The notes beneath the pieces were generated by a model. The model saw only the letters and a list, made by a program, of their open reading frames with translations, was not told where the DNA came from and ran no database searches. DNA of 64,000 nt from Flavobacterium gelidicaeli. GTDB lineage: Bacteria; Bacteroidota; Bacteroidia; Flavobacteriales; Flavobacteriaceae. The position numbers and the translations under genes are program-made. Positions 17,088 through 26,804 of the stretch are shown in pieces; within the stretch, counting starts at the first letter, position 1; the number at the start of each line of letters is the position of its first letter. The stretch covers positions 62,001-126,000 of the forward strand of contig NZ_JABSNK010000007.1 of assembly GCF_013294005.1 (NCBI RefSeq), written 5' to 3'.

Positions 17088-18692
17088 ATGAAAATATCAT
17101 TTAAATATATATCTTATTTCCTTCTTTTTATTATGGGAGTGAGTATGGCGCTTTCATCGTGTACGAGTGACTTGGATGTTACACCCGGAGATGATGATGA
17201 ATTTTTATCTGAAACCTTTTTTCAAGATCCAGCATCCTACAAACAAGTACTAGCAAAATTATATGCTGGTTTGTATGTGGGAGGTAATGATGGAGATGGA
17301 GCAGCTGATATTGCTGGAATAGGAGGGGACTTTAGTAGTTATTTGCGTTTGCTTTTTGTAACGCAAGAATTTCCTACTGATGAAGCAATTATAGCTTGGG
17401 CTGATGGAACTTTACCTACATTGAATGCACAAACCTGGTCACCAGCAAATGAGTTTCTTGAAGGAACTTATTCAAGAGCTTTTTATCATATCAGTGTTGC
17501 TAATGAATTTTTAAGACAAACCACAGATGAGAAGTTAACAGCTAGAGGTGTCGATGCAGGTTTGAAAGCTGAAATAGCCACTTTTAGAGCTGAGGCACGT
17601 TTTTTAAGAGCTTTCTCTTATTATAACCTGATGGATTTATTTGGTAATGTACCTATTACTACTGAGAAAGATCCAGTTGGTTTTTTCTATCCTGAGCAAA
17701 AAACAAGAGCAGAGGTTTTTGCCTTTGTAGAATCAGAATTGATAGATTTAGATAGTAGTCTAGCTGATTCTCGATCTAATGAATATGGTAGAATTGATAA
17801 AACTGCGGCAAAATTCTTATTAGCTCAAGTATATTTAAACGCTCAAGTTTATATAGGAGAGGATAAGTTTAGTGAAGTAGCTACATTAACTAATGAGATT
17901 ATTACAAGCTCAAATTACACATTTGCTCCTGTTTACAAAAATATATTTTCTGCAGATAACGACAGAAACGGTGCTCAAAACGAAGTGATTTTTCCTATTG
18001 TAGGAGATGGAAATGCGATTAGAGCAACTGGTGGTGGAATGAGTTTTATCATGCACGCTTCTATAGGTGGTAGCATGGATGCTGCTAGCCGTGGTATGGA
18101 TGGTGGATGGCAAGGGATTAGAACTCGTAGAGAGTTTGTTAATCTTTTTCCTGACGCAAACGGAATCGCTGATAAAAGAGGTTTGTTTTATACAGATGGA
18201 CAGTCACTAGATATCAACAACGTAGGAACTTTTACAGATGGTTATGCAGTAACTAAATACATTAATAAAAATGCCGACGGAACAGCGGCACAAAGAAACG
18301 ATATCCCAGATATTGATTTCCCAATGTTTAGATTAACAGATGCTTATTTAATGTATGCTGAAGCTACTTTAAGAGGAGCTGCTACAGGTAATATTGCCAC
18401 TTCTTTAGGTTATGTAAATAAAATTAGAGCTAGAGCAAATGCAACAGCAATTACCACAGCTGATTTAACACTTGATTTTCTTCTAGACGAAAGAGGAAGA
18501 GAGTTATTTTGGGAATGTCATAGAAGAACTGATTTAATTCGTTTTGGTAAATTCACCGGTAGTGCTAAAATCTGGCAATGGAAAGGTGGTTCTATGAATG
18601 GTAATTCTACTGCATCATATAGAGACTTGATGCCTATTCCAGCAAGGAATATTCAAGCAAACCCAACATTAAAACAAAATCCAGGATACTAA
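17088..18692 (+). CDS. susD: SusD/RagB-type starch-binding outer-membrane lipoprotein
   Basis: A 534-residue lipoprotein that pairs with SusC and captures glucans at the surface. I place the start at the ATG at 17088, which gives a lipoprotein signal ending at C25 (ALSSC); an upstream in-frame ATG at 17037 overlaps the end of susC and would put charged residues before the signal. The SusD fold is supported by the RAEARFLRAFSYYNLMDLFG helix, the TPR-like helices and the C-terminal RGRELFWECHRRTDLIRFGK segment. The spacing to susC and the SusE-like gene indicates one transcript. Confidence 0.92.
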   Translation: MKISFKYISYFLLFIMGVSMALSSCTSDLDVTPGDDDEFLSETFFQDPASYKQVLAKLYAGLYVGGNDGDGAADIAGIGGDFSSYLRLLFVTQEFPTDEAIIAWADGTLPTLNAQTWSPANEFLEGTYSRAFYHISVANEFLRQTTDEKLTARGVDAGLKAEIATFRAEARFLRAFSYYNLMDLFGNVPITTEKDPVGFFYPEQKTRAEVFAFVESELIDLDSSLADSRSNEYGRIDKTAAKFLLAQVYLNAQVYIGEDKFSEVATLTNEIITSSNYTFAPVYKNIFSADNDRNGAQNEVIFPIVGDGNAIRATGGGMSFIMHASIGGSMDAASRGMDGGWQGIRTRREFVNLFPDANGIADKRGLFYTDGQSLDINNVGTFTDGYAVTKYINKNADGTAAQRNDIPDIDFPMFRLTDAYLMYAEATLRGAATGNIATSLGYVNKIRARANATAITTADLTLDFLLDERGRELFWECHRRTDLIRFGKFTGSAKIWQWKGGSMNGNSTASYRDLMPIPARNIQANPTLKQNPGY

Positions 18693-18714
18693 TTAACCTT
18701 ATAAAACTATAAAA

Positions 18715-19824
18715 ATGAAAAATAACTATAAAATTTTGATCGCATTTCTTAGTGTACTTTTAGTATCATGTAATGCAGATGATGTAGAAAGTAGACCTGT
18801 TATTGAGTCAGTGTCAACACCTGAATTGTTAGCTCCAGAAACGGCTAAGCAATATGTTTTAACTGAAGAAAATGGAACGAATGAAGTAGACAGATTTGTA
18901 TGGTCTGCTGCAAAATATTCAGACAATGTGGTCGTTAGCTACACATTGTTGATAGATAAAAAAGACGGTGATTTTGAAAATGCTTTAACATTAGCAACTA
19001 CAAGTAATACAACACAGGTTGCTATTATTGTGAAAAATTTAAATCAAGCTGCTATTGAGTTAGGTGCAGAGCCAGGAGTGCCTACTTTGTTTGATGTGAA
19101 AATAAAGTCAAGTGTTTCAGGTGGCGTAGCCATGACTTCTGAAAAATCAATTACAATTAGTATTAATGCATATTCAGGATTGATCGCTTATCCATTTACT
19201 GATTGGTATTTAATTGGATCTGCAGTAGCGGGAGGATGGGATAATGATGCAACTACAGTACACCAACCTTTATTTAGAAGTGGTACAGATACTAACGTTT
19301 ATAAGTTTAGCGGTTATTTTAATGCAGGTGAATTTAAATTTATTTCAACACTTGGTAGCTGGTTACCACAATTGGGTAAAGGAAGCGATAATACAAAAAT
19401 TAGAATTAAAACACTTACTTCAGAATCTGATCCTGGGACATTTATTATTGCAACAGCAGGTTATTATACTTTTACAATGAATACAAATACTTTAGAAGCT
19501 TCATTAGTTGCTTATGACGCAACGGCTGCAGCTAGTTTTACTACAGTTGGTATTATAGGTAGTAGTACTGCTAATAGTTGGGATGCTTCTACAGCGATGA
19601 CTCAATCAGGTTTTAATACACATGTTTGGAGCCTTGGGGTTACGGCATTAAATGATGGAGAAGCTAAGTTTAGAGCTAATGATGCTTGGGATGTTAGCTG
19701 GGGTGGTTCTAAAGCTTTTTCAGGCGGAGGTACTGCTGATAATATTCCTGTAACCAAGTCTAAATACAAAATTTACTTTAATGATTTAGATGGTAGTTAT
19801 TTAATGATACCAAATCAAGAATAA
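18715..19824 (+). CDS. susE: SusE-like outer-membrane starch-binding lipoprotein
   Basis: A 369-residue surface lipoprotein with lipobox cysteine C19 (LLVSC). The N-terminal part resembles the SusE Ig-like domain (TPELLAPETAKQYVL), and two C-terminal carbohydrate-binding modules each begin with a Trp-rich turn (GGWDND and ANSWDAST), as in the SusE/SusF family. It has two such modules, fewer than Bacteroides SusF. It lies 22 bp after susD and is followed by a strong terminator, so susCDE form a transcription unit. It would hold starch at the cell surface and has no catalytic role. Confidence 0.85.
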   Translation: MKNNYKILIAFLSVLLVSCNADDVESRPVIESVSTPELLAPETAKQYVLTEENGTNEVDRFVWSAAKYSDNVVVSYTLLIDKKDGDFENALTLATTSNTTQVAIIVKNLNQAAIELGAEPGVPTLFDVKIKSSVSGGVAMTSEKSITISINAYSGLIAYPFTDWYLIGSAVAGGWDNDATTVHQPLFRSGTDTNVYKFSGYFNAGEFKFISTLGSWLPQLGKGSDNTKIRIKTLTSESDPGTFIIATAGYYTFTMNTNTLEASLVAYDATAAASFTTVGIIGSSTANSWDASTAMTQSGFNTHVWSLGVTALNDGEAKFRANDAWDVSWGGSKAFSGGGTADNIPVTKSKYKIYFNDLDGSYLMIPNQE

Positions 19825-19839
19825 AATACTTAAATATTG

Positions 19840-19872
19840 AAAGGGCTATCTAATTTGGATAGCCCTTTTTAT
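19840..19872 (+). terminator. rho-independent terminator after susE
   Basis: GGGCTATC (19843-19850) and GATAGCCC (19858-19865) flank a seven-base loop, followed by TTTTT. It lies only about 14 bp before the start of the secreted amylase gene, so that gene is reached either by read-through or from its own promoter within this short gap. Confidence 0.85.
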
Positions 19873-19885
19873 TAAAGCCAAAACT

Positions 19886-22786
19886 ATGAAACAAACATTA
19901 CTTTTAATCGCATGCTTTTTATTAAATGTAGCTGTATTTGCTCAACAACAAACGGTGACTTATAACATTAATCCAGCTACTTTCGAAGAAACAGCCTCAA
20001 TTACTATTACTATAAACGGAAGTAGTATTAACGAAGCAGCTTGGGGAGTAACTGGAAATGCATTGTACCTTTGGGCTTGGGCTTTTGATACAAATGATAC
20101 AACACAAAAAGGAACTCCAGTAAATGGTTCATGGACTGCATCTGATGAGGCGAGTAAGTTTGTTTATAATGCAACTTTAGATGTGTATACAAAAACAATC
20201 ACTCCTACAACCTATTACAATACTACCGCTATTGGTAAAATAGGTTTTTTGGTCAAAGCCAAAGACGGTAGTGGAGATAAAAAATCACAAGACATATTAG
20301 CTGAGGTGGGTGTATTTCAAGTTACACTAAATTCACCATCAGAAAATAGTACTACAATTATCACTTCGGGAAGTAGTTTTACAATTGCAGCTACCAATTC
20401 TGGTGGGAATGCGAGTTATAATTTAAAAGTAAACGGAGTAAGTATTAATGCTAATTCAGCTACTACAAGTTATAGCTATTCACACACTAATTTATCAGGA
20501 AATCAAAATTACGAATTAGTAGTTACACAAGGAACAACAACAATTACCAAGAAATTTAATGTTATAGTCAATCCAGGAACTATTTCTGAAGTGATGCCTG
20601 TAGGATTAGTAGATGGGATTAATTACAATACTACGGATGCAACAAAAGCTACTTTAGTACTTGATGCACCTTTCAAAGATTTTATTTATGTTGCCGGAAG
20701 CTTCAATATGTGGCAGCCTACAGCTACTTATTCGATGAAAAAAGATCCTGTAAATGGCAAATTCTGGTTAACGCTAACGGGTTTAGTTTCGGGAGCAATA
20801 AATACTTATCAATATTGGGTGGGTGATGCAACTCCTATTGCAAATTCTCCTGCTCTAGTAAAAACGGCAGATCCTTACTCTACGTTGGTTTTATCCCCTT
20901 TTGATGATGCTGGAATCCCGAGTACTACATATCCTAATATGCCTGTTTACCCAACAGGGCAAGAGCGTGAAGTTACCGTTTTGCAAACGGGGCAAACGGT
21001 TTACCCATGGAGTACAGCAACAACTAATTTTGTAAAACCTGAAAAAGAAAAATTAGTAATCTATGAAGTGCTTGTACGTGATTTTGATTCGCATAGAAAT
21101 TTTCAAGACCTTATTGACAAGATTGACTATTTTAAAAATCTAAAAATTAACGCTATTGAGTTATTGCCCGTAATGGAATTTGAAGGCAACGAAAGTTGGG
21201 GTTATAATACCTCTTTTCACATGGCTCTAGATAAATTTTATGGACCTTCAAATAAGCTGAAAGAGTTTATTGATTTGTGCCATCAAAACGGTATAGCCGT
21301 AATTCTGGATGTTGCTTTAAACCACGCTTTTGGTAGAAACCCAATGGTTAGAATGTGGATGAACGATCCTGATGGCGACGGTTGGGGATCTCCTACAGTC
21401 GAAAATCCGTATTTCAATACCGAAGCAAAACACAGTTATAACGTGGGAGAAGATTTTAATCACCAATTGCCACGAACTCAAAATTATGTAAAACGTGTCA
21501 TCAAGCAATGGGTCGAAGAGTTTAAAATTGACGGTTTCCGTTGGGATTTAACTAAGGGTTTTACTCAAAATTGCCCTGCAGCAGTTGCTGGAGGTCAGGA
21601 TTATTGTACAAATCAATTTCAGGCAGATAGAGTAGCGGTGCTAAAAACCTATGCCGATTATTCATGGAGTTTAGATCCTACGCATTATACTATTTTTGAG
21701 CATTTAGGAACCAATCAAGAAGAGCAACAATGGGCAAATTACCGAATCTCTGGTGAACCAGACGGAATCAGTAAGGGAATTATGATGTGGGGAAAAATGA
21801 CGGATAATTACAATGAGCTTTCTATGGGATATGCTGCTACTATTTCAGGAATGACAAGTGCTAGTCGTGGCTTTGCAGCAAACAGGTTAGTAGGTTATGC
21901 CGAAAGTCATGATGAAGAACGCTTGATGTATAAAAACCTACAGTATGGTAATGCTACAAATACAACTCATAATGTAAAAAATTTAGATGTGGCTTTATCA
22001 AGAATGTCTACTATAGGAGCGGTTTCGTTATTGGTTCCAGGACCAAAAATGATTTGGCATTTTGGAGAACTTGGTTGGGAGACATCAATATTTAGTTGTA
22101 ATAACGGAACGCTAAACACACCATCAGATGCTACTGCGGGTGATTGTAAATTAGATACAAAGCCACAACCGCAATGGGTAAATAACTGGTTGGAAAATAA
22201 CGCTAGAAGCAAAATTTACAATGATTGGGCAAAAATAATTGCCTTGAAGGTCTCTGAACCTATTTTTGCGGGTACGGCAACAATGAGTACTTCTAGTACA
22301 TTACTACAAAATATTAAAATCACTAATACAGCTTTGGCAGCTACGCAATTAAAAGATGTGTTAATCATGGCTAATTTTGATGTAACTACTCAAAATGTGC
22401 CTACTGGTTTTCCATACACGGGAACCTGGTACAATTTAATGGATAACTCAACAATCAATGTGACTAATGTTAACGATCCAATGTCAATTGCCGCAGGAGA
22501 TTTCAGGATTTATGGAAATAAAGTAGCAGCATTGGCCATTACAAACTTTGAAAGTGACAATTCGGTTTTTATATTTCCTAATCCTACATCAAATTATTTT
22601 ATGATCAATATTGAAGCAATAAATGTACAAGTATATTCGTTTACTGGACAATTGATAAAGACCTTTAAAGATAATTTTTCTAAAGACCATCAATACGATG
22701 TAAATGATTTACCAAAGGGTGTTTACATGGTAAAAGTCTATAATCAAGAACAGCAACTTCAGGTAATGAAGTTGGTAAAAAGTTAG
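19886..22786 (+). CDS. secreted GH13 alpha-amylase with T9SS C-terminal sorting domain
   Basis: A 966-residue extracellular amylase. It has a signal peptide (residues 1-19), an N-terminal starch-associated beta-domain (about 20-125), an Ig-like region, a CBM48/E-set-like domain (about 235-330), and a GH13 barrel with NHAFG, the nucleophile D554 in GFRWDLTKG, acid/base E605 in IFEHLG and D676 in AESHDEERL. The last 80 residues form a type A T9SS sorting domain (IFPNPTSNYF near its start, GVYMVKV near the end), so export across the outer membrane uses the gliding-associated secretion system. It would start starch breakdown for the SusCDE importer encoded upstream. A terminator separates it from susE. 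Confidence 0.92.
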   Translation: MKQTLLLIACFLLNVAVFAQQQTVTYNINPATFEETASITITINGSSINEAAWGVTGNALYLWAWAFDTNDTTQKGTPVNGSWTASDEASKFVYNATLDVYTKTITPTTYYNTTAIGKIGFLVKAKDGSGDKKSQDILAEVGVFQVTLNSPSENSTTIITSGSSFTIAATNSGGNASYNLKVNGVSINANSATTSYSYSHTNLSGNQNYELVVTQGTTTITKKFNVIVNPGTISEVMPVGLVDGINYNTTDATKATLVLDAPFKDFIYVAGSFNMWQPTATYSMKKDPVNGKFWLTLTGLVSGAINTYQYWVGDATPIANSPALVKTADPYSTLVLSPFDDAGIPSTTYPNMPVYPTGQEREVTVLQTGQTVYPWSTATTNFVKPEKEKLVIYEVLVRDFDSHRNFQDLIDKIDYFKNLKINAIELLPVMEFEGNESWGYNTSFHMALDKFYGPSNKLKEFIDLCHQNGIAVILDVALNHAFGRNPMVRMWMNDPDGDGWGSPTVENPYFNTEAKHSYNVGEDFNHQLPRTQNYVKRVIKQWVEEFKIDGFRWDLTKGFTQNCPAAVAGGQDYCTNQFQADRVAVLKTYADYSWSLDPTHYTIFEHLGTNQEEQQWANYRISGEPDGISKGIMMWGKMTDNYNELSMGYAATISGMTSASRGFAANRLVGYAESHDEERLMYKNLQYGNATNTTHNVKNLDVALSRMSTIGAVSLLVPGPKMIWHFGELGWETSIFSCNNGTLNTPSDATAGDCKLDTKPQPQWVNNWLENNARSKIYNDWAKIIALKVSEPIFAGTATMSTSSTLLQNIKITNTALAATQLKDVLIMANFDVTTQNVPTGFPYTGTWYNLMDNSTINVTNVNDPMSIAAGDFRIYGNKVAALAITNFESDNSVFIFPNPTSNYFMINIEAINVQVYSFTGQLIKTFKDNFSKDHQYDVNDLPKGVYMVKVYNQEQQLQVMKLVKS

Positions 22787-22809
22787 TAATTTGTTTTTTT
22801 ATTTTGGTT

Positions 22810-22836
22810 AAGCTGTCTGAAAAGGCAGCTTTTTTT
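22810..22836 (+). terminator. rho-independent terminator after the secreted amylase
   Basis: AAGCTG (22810-22815) and CAGCTT (22826-22831) form a stem, followed by a T-run. It ends the plus-strand arm of the starch locus and lies back to back with the terminator of the convergent acs gene. Confidence 0.75.
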
Positions 22837-22840
22837 ATAT

Positions 22841-22872
22841 AAAAAAAAGCTACTTCAGTCAAGGAAGTAGCT
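22841..22872 (-). terminator. rho-independent terminator after the acetate cluster
   Basis: AGCTACTTC (22848-22856) and GAAGTAGCT (22864-22872) form a nine-base stem with a seven-base loop. The eight A residues from 22841 give a U-run on the minus strand. It lies about 95 bp after the acs stop. Confidence 0.8.
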
Positions 22873-22934
22873 TTAATGTCAATACTATTTATAAAATAAT
22901 CCAATTGTTAGTTTGAGCAGAGTAGATAATTATT

Positions 22935-22958
22935 ATTGCATCTCGATTGCGCTCGATA
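22935..22958. repeat. degenerate dispersed repeat fragment
   Basis: Contains ATTGCATCTCGA (22935-22946), which also occurs inverted at 34480-34491, followed by a TCGA-flanked inverted repeat (CTCGA, TTGCGC, TCGA). It fits a short hairpin-type intergenic repeat common in flavobacterial genomes; only two copies are in this window. Confidence 0.35.
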
Positions 22959-22965
22959 TAAAAAA

Positions 22966-24873
22966 TTAGATTCTTCCTTCTTTTATTTCTTCAACAATTT
23001 CAGGATTTAATAACGTTGAGGTATCTCCAAAATTAGAATAATCACCTTCGGCTATTTTACGCAAAATTCTACGCATGATTTTTCCAGAACGTGTTTTAGG
23101 CAAGCCAGAAACAAACTGTATTTTATCAAGTTTAGCAATAGGTCCTATTTGGTTCGAAATTTGTTGATTAATCTCTTTTTTAAGGTTTTCCTTGTCTCGT
23201 GATTCTCCTGATTCTTTAAGAATTACAAAACCATATAAAGCATTTCCTTTTATATCATGAGGAAAACCTACAATAGCACTTTCGGCTACTGCTGGGTGTT
23301 CGTTGATGGCATCTTCAATAGGAGCAGTTCCTAAGTTGTGACCTGAAACAATAACCACATCATCAACCCTTCCTGTAATTCTATAATAGCCTACTTCGTC
23401 ACGCAAAGCACCATCACCAGTAAAATATTTACCAGGAAAAGCAGAGAAATAGGTTTCTTTATAACGTTTGTGATCTCCCCAAATAGTGCGCGCAATTCCC
23501 GGCCAAGGATATTTAATGCACAAACTACCTACCACTTGGTTTTCTTCAATTTCATTGCGTTTTTCATCCATTAAAACAGGTTGAATTCCTGGTAAAGGTA
23601 AAGTTGCATAGGTTGGCTTTGTAGGGGTTACAAAAGGTATTGGCGAAATCATAATTCCACCCGTTTCTGTTTGCCACCAGGTATCTACAACAGGACATCT
23701 TTTGTCTCCCACGTGATCGTTGTACCAGTGCCAAGCTTCTTCGTTAATTGGTTCTCCCACGGAGCCAATTACTTTTAATGTTTTTAAGGGAAATCTTTGT
23801 ACATAGTCCAAGCTCTCTTTTGCTAAAGCTCTAATAGCAGTTGGAGCAGTGTAGAACTGTGTAATGTTATGTTTTTCGATAATTTCCCAAAAACGGCTAT
23901 AATCAGGGTAAGACGGTACACCTTCAAAAATTACCGTTGTAGCTCCGTTTAATAACGGACCATAAAGGATATAAGAATGTCCAGTAATCCAACCAATATC
24001 AGCGGTACACCAGTAAATATCATTCTCTTCATAATTAAAAACATTCTTAAAAGTATATGCCGTGTACACCATGTATCCTGCTGTGGTATGCACCATTCCT
24101 TTTGGTTTTCCAGTTGAGCCAGAAGTGTATAATATAAATAATGGATCCTCGGCATCCATGATTTCAGCCACATTATTCTCTAATGCATCGTCTAAAAGAG
24201 GCTGTAGCCATTGATCGCGACCTTCTTTCATAGTCACAGGATTGTTCGTTCTTTTAACTACTAAAACATTTTCTACGCAGGCACAATCAGTCAAGGCTTC
24301 GTCAATGATTTCTTTTAAATCAATTGTTTTGTTTCCGCGATAACCACCATCAGAGGTGATGACTATTTTACAGTCGCTGTCTTTAATTCTAGTAGCTACT
24401 GCTGATGCTGAAAATCCGGCAAAGACAACTGAGTGGATGGCTCCAATTCTAGCACAAGCCAAAGTAGCAACCGCTAATTCAGGAATCATAGGCAAGTAAA
24501 TACAAACGCGATCGCCTTTTTTTACTCCCTGATCGCGCAAAACATTGGCCATTTTACCTACGCGGTGATGCAATTCATTGTAAGTGATGTGCAAAGCATC
24601 TTCTTTTGGATCATTTGGTTCAAAAATAATAGCGGTTTTATCGCCTTTTTTTGCCAGATGCCTATCGATACAGTTTTTTGTAATGTTGACTTTAGCTTCG
24701 GTAAACCATTTTATTTCGGCTTCAGCCATATTAAAATCGACTACTTTATCCCACTGTTGGTACCAAGTGAAATTTTCAGAAGCTATTTTGTCCCAGAATT
24801 TTTTAGGCTCTCGAACTGATTTTTTATATTCTTTAAAATATTCTTCTAGATTATTTATTTTATAACGGCTCAT
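22966..24873 (-). CDS. acs: acetyl-CoA synthetase (AMP-forming)
   Basis: A 635-residue acyl-adenylate-forming ligase that makes acetyl-CoA from acetate, ATP and CoA. The ATP loop YTSGSTGKPKGMVHT, the acyl-pocket motif TWWQTETGG with its tryptophan gate, the GRVDDVV hinge and the C-terminal TRSGKIMRR with catalytic K598 (the lysine that is commonly acetylated) are all present. It is the last gene of a minus-strand acetate/propionate cluster, 12 bp after a PrpE-like paralogue, and is followed by a terminator. The Trp-gate motif favours acetate over longer acids. Confidence 0.93.
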   Translation of the reverse strand: MSRYKINNLEEYFKEYKKSVREPKKFWDKIASENFTWYQQWDKVVDFNMAEAEIKWFTEAKVNITKNCIDRHLAKKGDKTAIIFEPNDPKEDALHITYNELHHRVGKMANVLRDQGVKKGDRVCIYLPMIPELAVATLACARIGAIHSVVFAGFSASAVATRIKDSDCKIVITSDGGYRGNKTIDLKEIIDEALTDCACVENVLVVKRTNNPVTMKEGRDQWLQPLLDDALENNVAEIMDAEDPLFILYTSGSTGKPKGMVHTTAGYMVYTAYTFKNVFNYEENDIYWCTADIGWITGHSYILYGPLLNGATTVIFEGVPSYPDYSRFWEIIEKHNITQFYTAPTAIRALAKESLDYVQRFPLKTLKVIGSVGEPINEEAWHWYNDHVGDKRCPVVDTWWQTETGGIMISPIPFVTPTKPTYATLPLPGIQPVLMDEKRNEIEENQVVGSLCIKYPWPGIARTIWGDHKRYKETYFSAFPGKYFTGDGALRDEVGYYRITGRVDDVVIVSGHNLGTAPIEDAINEHPAVAESAIVGFPHDIKGNALYGFVILKESGESRDKENLKKEINQQISNQIGPIAKLDKIQFVSGLPKTRSGKIMRRILRKIAEGDYSNFGDTSTLLNPEIVEEIKEGRI

Positions 24874-24885
24874 AATTTTTAAGTT

Positions 24886-26787
24886 TTATTTAATTTTATA
24901 ACAACCAATTTCATGTTCTTTTAAAACGCTATTTATTTCATCGATAATACTTTCATCATCAATGGTAGATGGAATTTGGTATTCTTCGCCATCACATAAA
25001 CTGCGTAATAACCTGCGCAATGTTTTTCCGGAGCGCGTTTTGGGCAATCGTTTTACAATTACTATATTTTTTAGGGAGGCAACAGCCCCAATTTGTTGTC
25101 GCACTAAATTCTCAATTTCTTGCTGCAATTGAAAATGGCTCATAGTGGCATTTAATTTGGTTACAACCAAAGCAAAAGGTACTTGTCCTTTTAACTCATC
25201 ATGAATTCCTATCACCGCACACTCCGCAATTAGCTCATGTGAAGATACGATTTCTTCCATCTCTGCGGTCGAAAATCGGTGACCAGCAACGTTTATCACA
25301 TCATCAACTCTTCCTGTTATAAAAATGTAATCGTCGTTGTCTTTGTAACCACCGTCACCAGAAAGATAATACCCATCAAATTTATCAAAGTAGCTTGCTT
25401 TAAAACGGGCTTCGTTTCCCCAAATACCTAACATATTTCCCGGCGGAAGAGGGAGTTTAATAACTACTAAGCCCTCTTCGTTAGTCCCAACTTCCTCTCC
25501 GTTTTCATTAAAAATTTTAATATCATAACCACAGACCGCTTTCGTTGCTGATCCAGACTTTACAGGCATTTTTTCTAATCCTAGTGAGTTTGCCACCATA
25601 GGCCAGCCAGATTCTGTTTGCCACCAGTGGTCAATTACCGGAATAGGAATGTGTTTTTGAAACCATTCTATCGTAGCATTGTCGCAACGTTCTCCTGCTA
25701 AAAACTGATTTTTCAAACAACTTAAATCATATCGTTTTATAAAGTCACCATCAGGGTCTTCTTTTTTAATTGCTCTAATGGCTGTGGGAGCAGTGAACAT
25801 CGTGTTTACTTTATGATCAGCAATGACTCTCCAGAACGTACTTGCATCAGGAGTTTTAATTGGTTTTCCTTCAAAAATTACCGTTGTATTTCGGTTCAAC
25901 AAAGGGCCGTAAAGAATGTAGCTGTGTCCTACAGCCCAACCCATGTCAGATGCAGCCCAAAAAGTCTCAGCTGGTTGTACGTCATAGATATATTTCATTG
26001 AGAATAAAAGTGCTACGGCATAACCACCAGTGTCTCTAATAATCCCTTTTGGTTTTCCGGTGGTGCCCGAAGTGTATAGAATATATAAAGGATGTGTCGC
26101 GGGCAGAGGAACGCAAGGAGTTTCCTCTGAACCGTAAACGAGCGTTTCATAATCCACATCGTATTTTTTAAACGGAACTTTAGCGCCCAGTTTTCGGTTA
26201 AAAACAATTACTTTTTTCGGTCTGTGTTCGGCAAGGCTTATCGCTTCGTCTACTAATGGTTTGTAAGCAATTAAGCGGTCAACTTCTATTCCTGATGAGG
26301 CAGTGATAATCACTCTAGGCTTGCAATCATCGATTCTAATGGCCAGCTCATGAGGAGCAAACCCACCAAAAACGACCGAATGCGTCACGCCAATTCTAGC
26401 ACAAGCCAACATGGCAAATGCTGTTTGCGGAATCATAGGCATGTAAATAATTGCCGTATCATTCTTTTTTAATCCTAAAGCCAGCATGCCGCCAGCTAGT
26501 TTTGCAACTTCTGTTTTGATGTCGCTATAGCTGTATTTCTTGACGGTTTGCGTTACGGGAGAATCGTAAATTAAGGCGATTTCATCACCGTAACCCTCTT
26601 CTACATGTTTATCGATTGTTAAGTAACAAAGATTAAGTTCGCCATCTTTATACCATAACGGATAGCCGTTTTTATCTTCAGACAAAATCGTCTCTGGTTT
26701 TTTGTACCAGGCAATAGTGTCTGCTTGTGTAGCCCAAAACTTTTCGGGATCACGAATGCTTTCTGTGTAAAAATTATTGTAATTCAT
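24886..26787 (-). CDS. prpE: propionyl-CoA synthetase-like acyl-CoA ligase
   Basis: A 633-residue ligase related to Acs but of the PrpE/ACSS3 branch: the ATP loop is YTSGTTGKPKGIIRDTGGY, where RDTGG is typical of propionate-CoA ligases, the pocket motif is HWWQTESGWP, and the C-terminal TRSGKTLRR carries catalytic K588. It would activate propionate, perhaps also acetate. It lies 17 bp downstream of a response-regulator gene and 12 bp upstream of acs, so two ligases of different acid range are co-transcribed with a sensor-kinase pair. Assignment between propionate and other short acids is by motif only. Confidence 0.85.
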   Translation of the reverse strand: MNYNNFYTESIRDPEKFWATQADTIAWYKKPETILSEDKNGYPLWYKDGELNLCYLTIDKHVEEGYGDEIALIYDSPVTQTVKKYSYSDIKTEVAKLAGGMLALGLKKNDTAIIYMPMIPQTAFAMLACARIGVTHSVVFGGFAPHELAIRIDDCKPRVIITASSGIEVDRLIAYKPLVDEAISLAEHRPKKVIVFNRKLGAKVPFKKYDVDYETLVYGSEETPCVPLPATHPLYILYTSGTTGKPKGIIRDTGGYAVALLFSMKYIYDVQPAETFWAASDMGWAVGHSYILYGPLLNRNTTVIFEGKPIKTPDASTFWRVIADHKVNTMFTAPTAIRAIKKEDPDGDFIKRYDLSCLKNQFLAGERCDNATIEWFQKHIPIPVIDHWWQTESGWPMVANSLGLEKMPVKSGSATKAVCGYDIKIFNENGEEVGTNEEGLVVIKLPLPPGNMLGIWGNEARFKASYFDKFDGYYLSGDGGYKDNDDYIFITGRVDDVINVAGHRFSTAEMEEIVSSHELIAECAVIGIHDELKGQVPFALVVTKLNATMSHFQLQQEIENLVRQQIGAVASLKNIVIVKRLPKTRSGKTLRRLLRSLCDGEEYQIPSTIDDESIIDEINSVLKEHEIGCYKIK

Positions 26788-26804
26788 ACGGTTACTATTG
26801 TAAA

